Origin: Vigna angularis
Lineage: Eukaryota > Streptophyta > Magnoliopsida > Fabales > Fabaceae
Reading direction: 5' to 3'
NCBI RefSeq assembly: GCF_016808095.1
Contig: NC_068970.1
Span: 15,358,501 to 15,422,500 of the forward strand
DNA: 64,000 nt
Part shown: one piece after another, positions 36,831 to 50,063 of the stretch
How the letters are laid out: each line of letters begins with the position of its first letter
Numbering within the stretch: position 1 is the first letter of the stretch
Made by a program: the position numbers and the translations under genes
The notes under the pieces: generated by a model
Told to the model about the DNA's origin: nothing
Seen by the model: only the letters and a program-made list of their open reading frames with translations
Databases searched by the model: none

Positions 36831-38930
36831 GAGAACGGGGGACTGTTCAAGTAGATCAATGTAAATTCCTGATATTTTTTATGGTAATAATTTATGCGTT
36901 TAAAAAGTTTATAATTGTGTTTTTGCTTACATGTGCTTCACAGTAAGCTTGTTTTACAAATTTTGGATTTCTTGTTTATCAACAAACTTGAAGTTTGATG
37001 ACATTAAATTTGGCAATATTCTGTGATTGCAGACAGTGGAGCAATATGAGCGATGAGATGGAGGCCGGGAAATACAGGTGGCAAATATGGAACCGACTTT
37101 TTCCCAACCCAGCTCTCGCTTCCCCCATTTCCAGAATATCCAGTGAGATTGTTTGAATGTTTGGCAAATTCGCTATAGCTTTTGTACCTAGTTTAAAGTC
37201 CTTCCTATCAAGTCTTGTGATCAAAATTAAGTTGTTTAACCAAATAGTGAAAGGAAAATTTTACATGGACACTAAAGTTTTCCTACACCTATGAGATACT
37301 TAATGAAATAGTTTATTAATTATTTGGAGTTTCTTTTAAGCACGTTCCTGCTGAATCCAAAGCTGAGTTCAGTTTTAAGGCAGCTTCTTCCAGCACCTCC
37401 ATTACTTTCTTCCTACACTCCTATAATTCTTCTCATGTTATCTTTTCTAGATTTTGTAATCCAGAAGTCGAAAATGACTTTTGAATTACATAATTCTTTT
37501 TTTAAAAAAGGTGGTTTTTGGATTATACGACCCAAATAGGTTTTGAAAATTATTTTTAATTTCTGAATTATACAATCTGAAAATTGAAAAATGACGTATA
37601 ATCCAAAAACGATAAAATAGGAAAAAATTGAGGGTGCTAAGAAGAAAGCTGTGGAGGTACAGGACAGATTCAATCTTTGTGTTGTATCTAATGAAATTAC
37701 CATGTGGAGTAATGCAATTGTTGTTGGATATTGTTTCCTGCACCCCGTCAATTTCTTCCTTCACTCCATTGTTGATGTGAAGTTCCAATAGTTAGCCCGT
37801 GAACTCATTTTGGATTAAAACAAGTAGAAATAAACTTCATTACTGAAAATTAATAACGCTAATGGCTGGCTAATGGTGCCGGTGAGAAAATTTTTATTAT
37901 TCTATACTGTTTTTTAGAGCTACATGCTAATTACTTATTTGTTTTTCTGTGTATTTTTCTTCCTTTTTGCTTTTCTCTATCAACTTATCTTTCACAACCG
38001 AACATATATATGTTATTTAGAAGACTGAATTTGTACAATAATAACTTGAGTAGTTAACACTTCACTATTATAATATTTGATGGATTAAAAATATAATGAA
38101 GTAAAGTACTCATTGTCAATCAAGCATATATTGTTATGGTTTTAAGGAAGTCTTGATAAAATATAATGAAAATTAACAAACTTATATGACAAAATTTGTA
38201 ATGGAACGGAAATATAAAAATAATTTATGTAGGTTATATTTAGAGTACTATTTGCTCTTAAACTGGTAGTATGAATATTTCAATATTTTGGTTTTCCTTT
38301 TTAAGTTAGACATTTGATTTGTTAAGTAGATTACTTGAGTAAGTAGATTAGCCTATGATGTTCACATCCATAATAAAAAAGGATTATATTGTTTGGCAAG
38401 CTGTCACAACCCTTTTTCTTCTTGTTTTTTTCTTTTATGTCAAAGGATAAACTTTCTATAATTGACTTAGAAGCTCATAAAGGATTTCAAAATATAATAA
38501 AGTTTCTATAATCTGATTTCTCAATCAAACCAGATTAATCTGAAATAAAGTTTTACAACACTAATTAAAAAAAAATCATAATTAATAATTAGTTTCCACC
38601 AGTAATCTATGTCCACTTAAAATCATAAACACTTTTATCTGTTAAAAAAGACTTGAGAGTAGCATGAAGCCAAAAGATCAGCTAGTTAATTTGGTGGTTG
38701 GAAGGTGACAGCCAATCTCTAGTGTCAAATCAAATGCTTGTTGAAGGGTTTGCTTTCTGCATAGAAACATTGAATTATTCAAACTATAGTTATTTCCCCA
38801 AACATGACTTAAATTAATACAAGGTTTAGTTTCCAAATCTTAGTGCGGGGACAACTTTAAAACCAGAAGCTCGTGAAGAAAGGAAAACGAAGATGTTGAC
38901 TTCATAAAAAGAAGAGATTTTGATAATCAA
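36831..38930. other. Intergenic region
   Basis: No gene supported. Around 37400-37650 partly inverted copies of an AATTATACAATC/TGTAATCCAGAAGTCG-type motif suggest a foldback repeat. The remainder is AT-rich. Confidence 0.4.
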
Positions 38931-40062
38931 ATGGCCATTAACAACACAGAGTCAGAGGTTTGCATGAAGGCTACTACAAATGATAATCGTTCCCTTTTAC
39001 ACATGGAGAACTTGACGCTCCCTCCGGTACGTTTTCTATTATTCTCTACAATTACTCCTCCATAGTTAATATCTGTCTCTTTTAATTTCATCATTTATTT
39101 CTAATATTATCATCCTACCGATCCCAACAACACCAGACTCTAATCTTTTAATCAAAGCCTTGTAGATAGAAAAAAACGATGGTGAGAAGAGAGAAATCAT
39201 CAACTTGATCACAAATACTTCACACCAACGTCATGGTGATTAACAAAGTTGTTTATTCCGAATGCTTGTTAGTCAAAGAAAATGGTTTGAAGTCTTCCGA
39301 TTAAGTTATTGTAATATCACAAAATAGATGATTGTAGAGATGCCCAGTTCAATGCTATATTTTGTAATGGTTGATGAACAGTTTCAGGTTGTAGTGATAG
39401 CAGCAAATATGGGGTGCAATGGGTGCAGAGGGAGGGTTTTCAGAGTTGTCTCAAGAATGACTGGTAGGTTTCAGACTCTGTTTTGTCGTCTCTGGAGAAA
39501 TTTAAAATTCTCATCATAATTGGCGTAAAAAACCTAACTTATTTTTTCTTCTGCCAAACCTATTCAAAGAAGCTACGCAAACCATATTTTTAATAGAGAT
39601 ATAACTATGGTCAAACCATTTAATTGAGAAAAAAAAAAGGCTTTATCATTTTTCCTACAAAATCTTCTGCATTCCTTATGAAAAAATAAATAAATATGTT
39701 TAATATCTAAACACTTAGAAGCATTCAGTATTAAAATGATAGTTTAACATATATATTTTATATATTAAATTTAGAGTGTTATTTTAGCACAAAAGGGCAT
39801 AACAAAAACAGAGGTTGGTCCTTTTGTCCCTTAAGTTGATTTATATTTAGTGAGGGAACTGTGATGATGTTGCAAAAACTACTACAATTTACATGCAGGG
39901 TTGACAGAGTACACTGTGGATCTGCAGAAGAGAGAAGTAACCATAAAGGGAGATTTCATAGCAAATTGCAATTTGCAGAACGAAAGCATTAGAAGCAGGA
40001 GCCTTGAGAGTTCGAATGATGAACCCAAGTCTCTGTCTACATGTTTAGCTCATTCTGACTAA
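38931..40062 (+). CDS. Small heavy-metal-associated (HMA) domain protein, 3 exons, 111 aa
   Basis: Exons 38931-39026, 39388-39463 and 39899-40062 join in frame (336 nt; GT..AG introns, phases 0 and 1). After a polar 32-residue N-terminus comes the HMA domain: VVVIAANMGCNGCRGRVFRV, then VSRMTGLTEYTVDLQKREVT and IKGDF. The metal-binding pair is Cys42 and Cys45 (M-G-C-N-G-C). HMA proteins of this size bind Cu, Zn or Cd ions or act as metallochaperones; the C-terminus has no CaaX prenylation box (ends in LAHSD), so it is an HPP-type rather than HIPP-type protein. The tail after residue 78 is Ser/Asn-rich and probably disordered. The start at 38931 is the first ATG of the open first exon; the intron-exon borders give the best support. 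Confidence 0.85.
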
Positions 40063-42459
40063 CATTAATCTAACATAATCATAGCTACAAATGATTAAAT
40101 AATAAGGCTTACTCATAATGAATCAGAAGATGCTGCCAAAGAATTCTAATCTATGCTACTTCATGTTGGTATGAATTGATTCGTTTATTTTATTCACCAG
40201 TTTGACGTTTTTGTGTAGAAAGAAAATGCTTCAACTTATTTTCTCTTACATGGTAATGTGCTCTCCTAAACACAACCGATAGAAAATTTAAAATAACTTC
40301 AGCACAAGCATTTTGTAGTCTCTTACAATTGGCACTGTCTAACAAGGACGAACAATGATTCTTTTATACATCTAAATTATTTACATTCATTTGATATCAT
40401 ACTTTTTTTTATTTTTTACTTTTTTTTAAAAAAAATACAAAAATTTATAATTTTATAACTATTTTACTTTTGTACTCTGTTGATGAATATAAAAATGTGT
40501 CATGGTAATAACACTCGTCTTGCTGCTTTTCCTATGACAAATTTCTTAGATGTGTTTAAATAAATAAATAAGAGGACTAATTTTGGCTGAGAACGGAGAC
40601 AGTAACCATTATAAAATTGGTTACTATATATTGGAAAGTAAAAAGTAAGAGAACGGAGACAGTAACCATTATGAAATTGAGTTCATGATACAATCATATG
40701 AACTTTCTGTTTCTCAAGGAGTTGTCCAACAAATTCAGAACTTGATATCAAATTCGATTCAGTAAACCAGATCAAATTTGCAACTAAATTCTTTTATTGC
40801 ACATATAACTCAAATTTGATATAATTAAATAAGTAGAAGAGCTTATAAACTTATAATCTTAAACTTTTGAATTGAAAGTACTCTTATATAATCAAATACA
40901 AACAATTTTAGAAATTTATGGTAAGTTTCTACATTGGATAATAATATGTATACAAGAATTATAAATGTTAAAATTTTAGGTTGAAAGTGATGTCTTAATA
41001 TTTAAGTAGATTTGTTCATGATTTAATATCAAGTTTTCCTGTTATCTTTAGGCAAAGAACCTAACAAAATAAAGAAGTGTTTAGGTAAGTCACTTTAAAA
41101 TGACTTTAGTTTTTGAGTTCATTCACCGGTTGACTAACCTAGTTACATGTTGACAAGTGATCTAAAGGATGAACATGATTTTCGAGTGTTTGGATGCCAT
41201 GCTTAATATATAGATAAAATGGCCATTTTCTTTTTCATGTAAATCACCGAAATACTCTCCACTAAAAAAAGTGATAGCATATACATTTAAATTTGATGAC
41301 CCAAATGAAATAGCATAAAAGCTGTTCGTTATAATAATTTAATGGGTCAAGCCTCTGTTTGTTTTGGGTCGTATATTATTTACGAGGAAGAGGAGACAAG
41401 AAGTATTGTTGTTTGTATGAGTTATGTATGAAAAAAAGAGTGAAGAGATAAATGGGGGATTAAGAGATCACCAAATTTGATCCACTCAAATGTGCTGAGA
41501 AAAACTAAGAAACACACGTGGCGTTACACGAATGATCACTTTGCCCTTTCATTGAGACACATTGCCTTGCGAATGGTGTTCATCTTGAAACTAAACAGAC
41601 AACATCATTCCATACCGGACTTTTTGACCAGGTACGATTCCGTTGTACATTGCACAATGGTTATGAGGCTAAGCCATTATGCCACTTCAAAGACTTGAAC
41701 ACAAATTAAGAGTCGTTGGACACATTATAAAAATGTGATAATGTAAAATTGTTTATATTTTTGCTTTTTTCATTCGGATGTTTTCGGGGTGACATTGCTA
41801 AAGCCTACTTAGTTTGTCTGGTTTCCTTTCTTGCACTTTTATGTTGGGGTAACATTGTTAAAGCTTAATTACAGTTCTCTCCATTGTGATCACTGTTGTT
41901 AGAGGCTACCAGATGTCTGAAGTAATAGGTGTGAGCACCCCTCCAATAAACTCTAAAATACACCTAAGTGGATGTCTTCTTATAATACTCCATGCTGAAT
42001 TTGGTCGTTGCATGGAGGTTTGCAGTGATAATTGTTTAGAATATATTCATTTAGTTCGATAAATTTCATGTTGCGCATTTTTGTTTGAACATTAGTTTCT
42101 CTAGACGAGATTTTAGTGCTACTATGATCCATTTATGTGTAACAAAGAATCGTACTCAATTGCAACATAGTATAATCGATTATGATCGTAAAACACATGC
42201 TCAAAAAGACACTTAATTGATTGTAAAACATAAAAGTATTATGGTTACTAAACTAAAAAGCTAAGTATTTAAAAACTCAATTTCAACACACTTTAAAACC
42301 AAATTTAGTTTTTTCAGCTCATTCAGCTGTTGACTAACCTAGTTACATCATGCTGCCACGTGCTCCTTAAGGATGAAGATGGTTTTTAAGAACATTACTG
42401 CTCCTTTTCAATTCTAATGACATGAAACCATATAATGGAATCCTTGAAGATTGATGTTA
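40063..42459. other. Intergenic region with short direct duplications
   Basis: A ~28-bp duplication (GAGAACGGAGACAGTAACCA plus about 8 more) lies at about 40589 and 40650. A longer diverged pair (TTGACTAACCTAGTTACAT and flanks, about 80 bp) lies at about 41104-41185 and 42312-42395. The 73-codon frame at 41477-41698 lacks recognisable features. Confidence 0.5.
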
Positions 42460-45405
42460 TTCGTGGTTATCGTTGACAACTTGACATTATCATTTAGTCA
42501 CTAGATGAACCACAAAAGGTAAGTTACAAAAAGAATGCATGTTACCGAAAGTATGAGTCAGTTCACAATCTGACTAACCACAGACCCACAACTTCCCTAA
42601 TGTTTTCTACTCCCAAAATGTTATCCACCCCAAAAAAAAGAAAAGAAAAGAAAAGAAACAGGAAAAAGAAAAAGAAAAATCAACATCTGCAGAATTACTC
42701 TATTTTAACTTTTCTAATAATTGCTTGAAAGTCAGGAACAAAGAAACTACGATCAAATTGAAGAATAGAACTGCTTAGGTCTTCTTCAAGAGGCACCCCA
42801 TTATTATGCCAAGTAAGCCAATTAATACGACAATGACATATGATACTCCACGACTTTTGTTGCCTTCCCGCTTCAGTAGATCCTACAAGCAGTATAATCA
42901 TGGCATTAAGTCTTTCCTTACTTCCAAAGCTAACAGTAATATATAAAGAAGATCAAATACAACAGTGACGGCACATAAGAAGGTACTTGCTTTAATTCTA
43001 ATGAAATCGTACTCAGCTATCCACAACAGAAACACACGGCCACAATTCTGGCCAAAATCCTGGAAGACTGTTGTTCCAACATAAATTTTAGGAAAGTAAT
43101 TGATAGGAAGGGTTGCATTCTTAGCAGATCATTACAGAGGAGAGAGAAAACAGCTTTTTGAAACATCCTAAGTTGAAGTATCTTATATATAGAATTAATG
43201 GGTTAAGTTATGAAACACAAACATCAATCATATCCATCACAAATGTTCAAAAAACTAAACTCACTAGCTGATGCAGAAAATCTGCGTTTATCATTTTTCC
43301 TTACACCAAAATCAAAACTCACAAACTGGATCACAGAACATCTGTTTTCAGTTACCTTTAGTTCAAGCAGGGTTTTGAAATAGTTAGAATATATGATGAT
43401 ATTTCAGAGACAAGACAATAAAAAACGTATGAAAGGAAACTTCCAGAATCAGAAGCAGTATCATTCTCATCATTTAAGATTAAAGTCCTCCATAATCAAA
43501 AGAAAAATAAATATAGATTACACAGGAGTAAATTTAATTATCTACCCCAATGTTGTAAATCCTCACCAGTTCCTGGCGAAGCTTGCTATTTTGTTCAATT
43601 GCATTATTCTTTTCTTCAGTCAGTCTTGAGATAAGAGCTCTAGCCTGTAAACAAACAACTATAATAAAAATAAAGTTGTCTAACAGTACCAACTCTAGAA
43701 GTTACAAGCTGGGCTGAATTTACAGTATATGAACAAAGAAGAGTTTGAATACAACAATGGATTCACCCTGTAAAGGATTCAAAATGCATATATATAATAG
43801 AAAAATTTGACTGAATAAAACATCAGACATACATCACTTGAAGAAAGTTTTGTTTCTCAAAACCATCTTTAAACGAGTAATCGGCATCAACATGAGTAAT
43901 GTATTTCTATGTTTTCCCATATCATATGGTTTGCTTGGAAGTCTAATATCAATAAAAATTGTGAATAGAGTTGAGCAAGAAAAGAAGGCTTTCCAAGTAA
44001 TGCGTTTGTGAAAGAGCAAGAAATCTCTGAAAGCCTTTGTTTACTTATTGTTATTGTTAAAACCTCCAAATGAAAAATCAGACATTGAAGACAACTCTTG
44101 GCGAAATTAATATCCAATTGATATTCTCCAAGTGAGATCATAAGGTTGTTCCTTAATAACTCAATTGCATATATTTACAAAAAAAGGAAAGGCCTTTCTG
44201 ATTTACCTCTGCCAATTTGTCTTGAGCCTCAGGTCGCTCTGTAAACCCTCTCGCTACCTAAAAAACACAATAAGAAAAGGCATTCCAATTGATATTCAAG
44301 GAAATTTAGGGAAAAAGAAAACAGAATAAATCAAGAACCCACTTGTGTGAAGTCAGAACCGTTGGAATTTCCATTCTCTGAAACAGAACCTCTAGGTGAG
44401 GATCCTTCCTCAGAACCTTCTGGTACTGGAGACGGTGGTTGAGGAGGAGAAACATACACCACTCTCAATTTGCTCTCCTCGACCACATGCCCCGACTCCT
44501 TGTTGAACTAGCCAATCGCAACAGCACAATAAATCTTGTAATTCCAGATAACAAAAAATGTCAAATGAAAATGCAAAAACAACTAGCACAACACATACCA
44601 TTTCCGGAGTGATGTCCTTCGGACTAGCACCATCAACAGTTTTTACGCTCTGAAGAAGAAACTTATCCTTGCATTGCATATCAGGCGGAGCCTCTTTTTG
44701 TGCTTGCATGGTAACTTCCATTTATACAAAAAAAAAAAAAATCCCAATTCATTACTCAGCTATAGAACACAACTAAACAAAAAGTAGCAATTCGCATTCA
44801 AAGTAATCATATCAGTACCCATAACATCACAAGTAGATCGCGGCATGACAATTCCAGTGTTCGGACGAACACAATACTTCTTCGGATTGGTTGTTTTCAC
44901 CTGAAAATCGAAACCAAAATCCAAACATAAACACGCAAATTTCACGCAGTCATCAATGGAACAATGCAAAAACGTGCGGCTTAAGTCCTACATTGCAAAA
45001 CCACGTTAATTTCACCGGCCGCAATCAAAACCGCCAGATCTCACAACAGAAGCAAAAACAAAACTCACGATCGAACAACTGTCCAAACTAATTAGGAAAA
45101 CGAAAGCAAAATTGAGCGCTACCTTGAAGGCGACATAAGCATCGGTCTTATTAGACAATTGAAGAGAACATGAGATCTGCTTCTTCAGTTCAACTAAAAC
45201 AAGAAGAAGAAAAAAAGAAATGAGAGAAGTGTGAGGAAAACCCTAGGAGAAAAAAAGAGAGAAGGAGTCAAAGGGAAACTGACAGGGGAACTTGAGTTCG
45301 AGAGGTTCGATGTTGAGGAGCTCCCCACTGCTCATGTTGGAGACGGATCGACGGAGTCCGGACGCAGAGAAATTCGAATTCCGATCACACACACACACAC
45401 AGGGA
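42460..45405. repeat. Source copy of a segmental duplication (partner 53803-56140)
   Basis: Aligns in direct orientation with 53803-56140, from TTCGTGGTTAT(C/A)GTTGACAAC on the left to GAATTCCGATCACACACACA on the right. The whole VAP27 gene lies inside. The right edge falls in a CA repeat in both copies. The partner is shorter by about 600 bp because of deletions. Confidence 0.95.
42775..45335 (-). CDS. VAP27-type vesicle-associated membrane protein-associated protein, 8 exons, 240 aa
   Basis: Minus-strand exons 45284-45335, 45123-45193, 44819-44900, 44599-44714, 44343-44507, 44207-44257, 43567-43644 and 42775-42882 join in frame (723 nt, all GT..AG). The product has an N-terminal MSP domain (about residues 5-125; MSSGELLNIEPLELKFPFEL, TTNPKKYCVRPNTG, EAPPDMQCKDKFLLQSVKT), a Pro/Ser/Glu linker (about 130-165), a coiled coil (about 175-210) and a C-terminal membrane anchor (about 218-237) ending in LLKKT. 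VAP27 proteins sit in the ER membrane and tether it to plasma membrane, endosomes and actin through FFAT-like partners. Residue Met in CDVMVTM is normally Ile; the paralogue copy still has Ile there. Confidence 0.95.
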
Positions 45406-45605
45406 AACGCTTTTGTTTTCCCTTTTCTGTTTTCTTTGTGGTGGAGAAAGTGGCCGTATCAAAGTGCGTTCAAAGGCGAATACACAGACACGGTTTTTGG
45501 AATTCAGTACCCACCTCGCTCCCACACTCACATCACCAAACCAATACCGATATATTTATTAACATATTAAGAACGCAGCTTGATAGTCAAGTTTACCAAA
45601 CCATG

Positions 45606-47178
45606 TAATCTAATTTCAGAGCCACCAACTATTTTAGGCTAAATATTATTTTCATTCTTCATGTTTTATGTCATTTCCTACCTTAAATTTAATGTTTGTA
45701 ATGCATTTTTAAATATTTACTTTAGTTTTTTTCATGGTTTAATGTTGACAGATGTGTTCCACAACTTACTTCCATGTTTATTTGCGTTTGTTGGTTTCTA
45801 CACCTTGTCCACATGTTGTATTGATGTGATTCTAATTTATTTTTTGTTACCAACAAGAACTTGGTAGTTTGGCTTCTTCTTCTTTCTCCAAATTCAATTT
45901 TAGGATTAGTCTATCATGAAATGAGCAATTGCATCAATCATTGGTTTTCTCAATTTTTTTAAGGTTTGTGTTCTCTTATTTGGTGTTGGTGATGTAATGA
46001 GGGAGATTCTTGGTGAAGTCTCAATCATGGAATCACATGCATCTGATACTCCAGTAACCATTAACAAAATCAAAAATAAAAATAAGAACATAAGCACAAA
46101 ACAATATAAGAATAAAATAAAAATAAAATGTTTAACCACATGTAAGTTACTATGTATCTCTAAAACTAGGTATAAAAGTTTTCTACTTTTTGTCAACTTT
46201 GTTAACTTATACCTTTTCTTTTTCTTCACACAAAAAAATTCAAAGTAGAAAGAAGACTTCTTACTAACTTGGCAATGTTAACATGGAAGTTAATAAGAAA
46301 CAAATCATCAACTTATATTCTGTTAACTAGTTCCATACCAGAGTTTACTTATTCAATGATTGAGGTAGAGCAACATGAAAATAAGTTCATTAAAATAAAT
46401 AAAATATCAAGTTGTTGATTATTTAACCTTAATGTACTAAATGTCAAAAGACCAAAATACAAAATATTAAGGAATAAAGATAACATTTAACCTTATTTTT
46501 ACAAATCAGAAGTATTTTTTCAGTTTTGAAAATTTTTATAACCATGGGAAGTATTTATTTTTAAATAATGTTATATTATATCTTTTACTTACTGTAATTA
46601 TCAGGGTACTCATCACTTATTTATTTAATTTTGTTAAGAAAATTAACTGTGTTTACTTGTTTATTTTAAAAAATTAAAAGCAATAATATTTACCACTTTT
46701 CAATTTCGTGTCGATTTGTATCTAGTTTTTAATATTTTTCTTATCATAAATAGTAATAATAACTTATGTTTTTCAAATTGGACTTCAATATTGATTGAAC
46801 CCCTATTATTAAAATTAATAGAATAATTAAATAAGACATAAGAATATTATAAACATAATATAAAAATTTTATAATATTGAAAACTAAAATAAAACATAAA
46901 ATTTAGGGTTTCTTAACATTGAAAATACATATACAAGTTGAAATAAAATAAGATATTATATTTAAATTGAAATGTCAAATTAATATTTATCGTTATTTTT
47001 TAATCATAACAAGTTTGCATGTAGAATAAAAATGATGAATATTTTAGATTGATTTTTAGTTGAAAAAATAAAATAGTATATTATTATAAGCTATCGTGGA
47101 TCGGTTCATCAATTTTACTGTCACTCGGATTCGGGTTTTTAAAATAATAAAAAAAGTATACTAAGAAGTCAAATATAA

Positions 47179-47219
<41 letters not shown>

Positions 47220-48835
47220 TATTGGTAATGGTTGTGTTATTTTTTTAAGACAAATGAAATTATTGTAATTTTATTAATATTTTTAAGTGTTAAATATTAA
47301 ATATATATGCGTATACGTAATGTTTTAGAAAATGATAGATGTTCTCTTTGGTATACAGTAATTAATAATTCTTTTAATGTAAATATAGGTAAATTTGAAT
47401 GATTTTGACAATTCGTATGGAAAACTTTGAATTGACCAGTCAATAATAAATGGAAAGTAATAAATTGAATTTCCAAAAGTGGTAGTTTGAAAAAAACGTG
47501 AGGAATGAGCAGCAGAGTGCAGAGTTTTCAAAATGAAACTATATATAGATAAATATTAAATAGGTTGTGGTAAAAAAAAGACAAACAAAGTCGCTTTATC
47601 ATACTCTTTTTCTCTCTCTCTATTCACTCATTCCTGCTCATCATTTTATACTTTTCAGTGTTCACAAATGCTTCCATCATTTCCAATCCTTATCATATGA
47701 AACCCTACTTCTTACTCTTCAATAATAACATATCAATTAATGTCATTATATCTTTTACTATCTTACCTTAACTGGAAAATCTTCAATACATCTAAATTTC
47801 CACTTCTCACCATCACAGACATACTTAAACTAGTTTAAAAGTAAAAATTAATTTTGCAAGTTAAACTTATTATCAAAACACCTATAGGAAATTCAATCTT
47901 TTAAATTTTACGGGATAAGTCACATTTTAGGAATTTTAGAATTATTATTTTACTATAATGTTAAGTGAAATTTAGCATGATTTTATTAGCGTAACTACTG
48001 AAAATGTAAAATAGGCAACCAACACCTGTTTCTTTTTTTTCTTTTTTTCAATTTCTATCTGAAATATTCCATGGGATAGACTTTGATATTTAGAATTTTA
48101 CTTTATTTAATATAGTTTTTTAATTTTATTGTATTTTTATGAGAGGGAAGAGTTGAACCTTATAGTCTCATACTCCTAGAACATTTTTATTTCAATAGTT
48201 ATTTTGTAGGTTCTTAATTTAACTTTTAAGGGTTTTACTATGATATATCCTTTATAATATATATATTAAGGTAGAAAAGTAATTATGCATTTTTGAGTTT
48301 TGATTTTAAGTTTTATTTTTTTTTATAAAACTTAGATTATAATCTTATGATACTGTGTATTATGTATAGTGTAATAAAAATCCTCTTTAATTAAAGATTA
48401 AACATTTTGAACATAAAATTAGCATTTGTAGGTAGTTTAATAAGAATAATAATAATTTGTTATAAATATGATTCAACAAATAAACGTCCTTGCTAAAATG
48501 TATTCTATTATTATTTTTAAAAAAGTAAATAAATCAATCCCATGGTTATGAACATAATAAATCCAATCCAACACTTATATCAAATACATGATAAAATTAT
48601 AGTATAGTATTGTTCTAATCAAGAGAATAATGGAGACCCTAAGATAAAACATTTATCGGGTTATATTTTGTTCCCCTTATGTAATTTAACGTGTAGGAAT
48701 TTTGATATGAATAGTTCTTGTTTATGGTCTATATTTAATATATTACTAATAAAGAGTTATGTAAAGGTCTTAAGAGTAATATGAAAATTCACTTATTAAA
48801 CATATATTAATGTGAAATGAATAGAATATGAAGCA
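45606..48835. other. AT-rich intergenic DNA between VAP27 and the 48844 hAT element
   Basis: No gene supported. Includes (AT)n at 47184-47216. Long conceptual frames such as 45906-46229 (-) are lysine/phenylalanine/leucine-rich products of the base composition. Confidence 0.5.
47184..47216. repeat. AT microsatellite
   Basis: About 16 AT units, uninterrupted. Confidence 0.95.
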
Positions 48836-48843
48836 CTGGAGAT

Positions 48844-49352
48844 TAGGGATGGCAACGGGTCGGAAAAAAAAAAATTCACTAGCTACCCACACGGATACCC
48901 GCTTAAAAATATCCGCAGATATTTTAAAACCTGCGGATACTCGTGGATATCCGCGGATACCCGCAAATATTTAAAAAAAAATATTTTAATAAATTATTAA
49001 AATAAAATTTAAATAGAATTACAAAAAATATATAAAATATAATATAAATTAAATTAAATATAAATTTAAATTCAATTTTAATTAAATTTAATCTTGTAAA
49101 ATATAAATTAATATTAATTTTAATTAAATTTAACTTAATAAAATATAAATTAAATTTTTATTTTTATTTTTTGTAGGTAGCGAATATCCGCAGGTACTAA
49201 TAGTATAATATCCGTACCCAACCTGTTTATAAGCGGGTATTAAAATATCCGCTACCCGCGGATTACATATAGTAAATATCTACGAGTATTAACTATCCGT
49301 CACAGATTTTATTCACATATATCTACGGGCACAGATTTATTTTGCCATCCTA
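48844..49352. mobile_element. Short non-autonomous hAT-type element with GGATATCCGCGG motifs
   Basis: Ends TAGGGATGGCAA (left) and TTGCCATCCTA (right) are terminal inverted repeats of a hAT type. Flanks CTGGAGAT (48836-48843) and CTATAGAA (49353-49360) match at 5 of 8 positions, perhaps a decayed 8-bp target duplication. The subterminal regions are full of palindromic GCGGATATCCGCGG-type motifs around a nearly pure A/T centre. No coding capacity. Confidence 0.75.
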
Positions 49353-50054
49353 CTATAGAAGATCAAAAGATGTGAACAGACATGAACTTACAATATTTGT
49401 AGAGATACTCATTTAATATTATTACGAGTAATAAGTTGACAGCTAAGCTTGTAAAGGTTTGCAGTTGGGGCAACCTTTTGGAATTTACGAAGCTCAGAAT
49501 CCATTAGATGAGACCCAAAATTAATTAACCTCTAATCTTCTTCGTTATTTATTATTAGGAAATCATCACACATAAACCAATTTATTACTCGGAAAAAGTA
49601 GAAATAAATTTTCTTGAATCGCTAACCTATTTACTGTTGGTTTGTTGGACGTTGATTGTTGAACAGTAAATGCCCGCGACCTAACCTCTTCCCAAAGAAT
49701 AGTGCCTAATCAAATGCTCTAAATTCCCAATTTCTATAAATACTTTTTAATTTAATTAATAGAGATAATTATACATTAAAATAAAGGATAATGATACTAT
49801 GACAACATTTTAACACTATTTACGTGTTATTTTGTGATTGGTCCAAAATTACTCTACAATCAATAATAATAATCATAAACATCAATATGAACCTAGATGA
49901 TATTAAAATATTATCAATAATATATTGTCCAAATATCATTATCTTAAAATTAATTTATTAAAAAATTTGTATGCGTGTATATAATATGTTCGAATTTGAC
50001 CGTTATTTAGCGGGAGACTTTTTATCTTTTTGGAGTATAACATAAAATTTACCA
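49353..50054. other. Intergenic DNA
   Basis: AT-rich and without a recognisable gene or repeat. It ends at the TAATTTTTT target duplication of the next element. Confidence 0.5.
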
Positions 50055-50063
50055 TAATTTTTT

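Noticed and set aside
42695..42901. 68-codon minus frame at the end of VAP27
   Set aside because: It is the last VAP27 exon read in the wrong frame; the spliced frame gives the proper membrane anchor.
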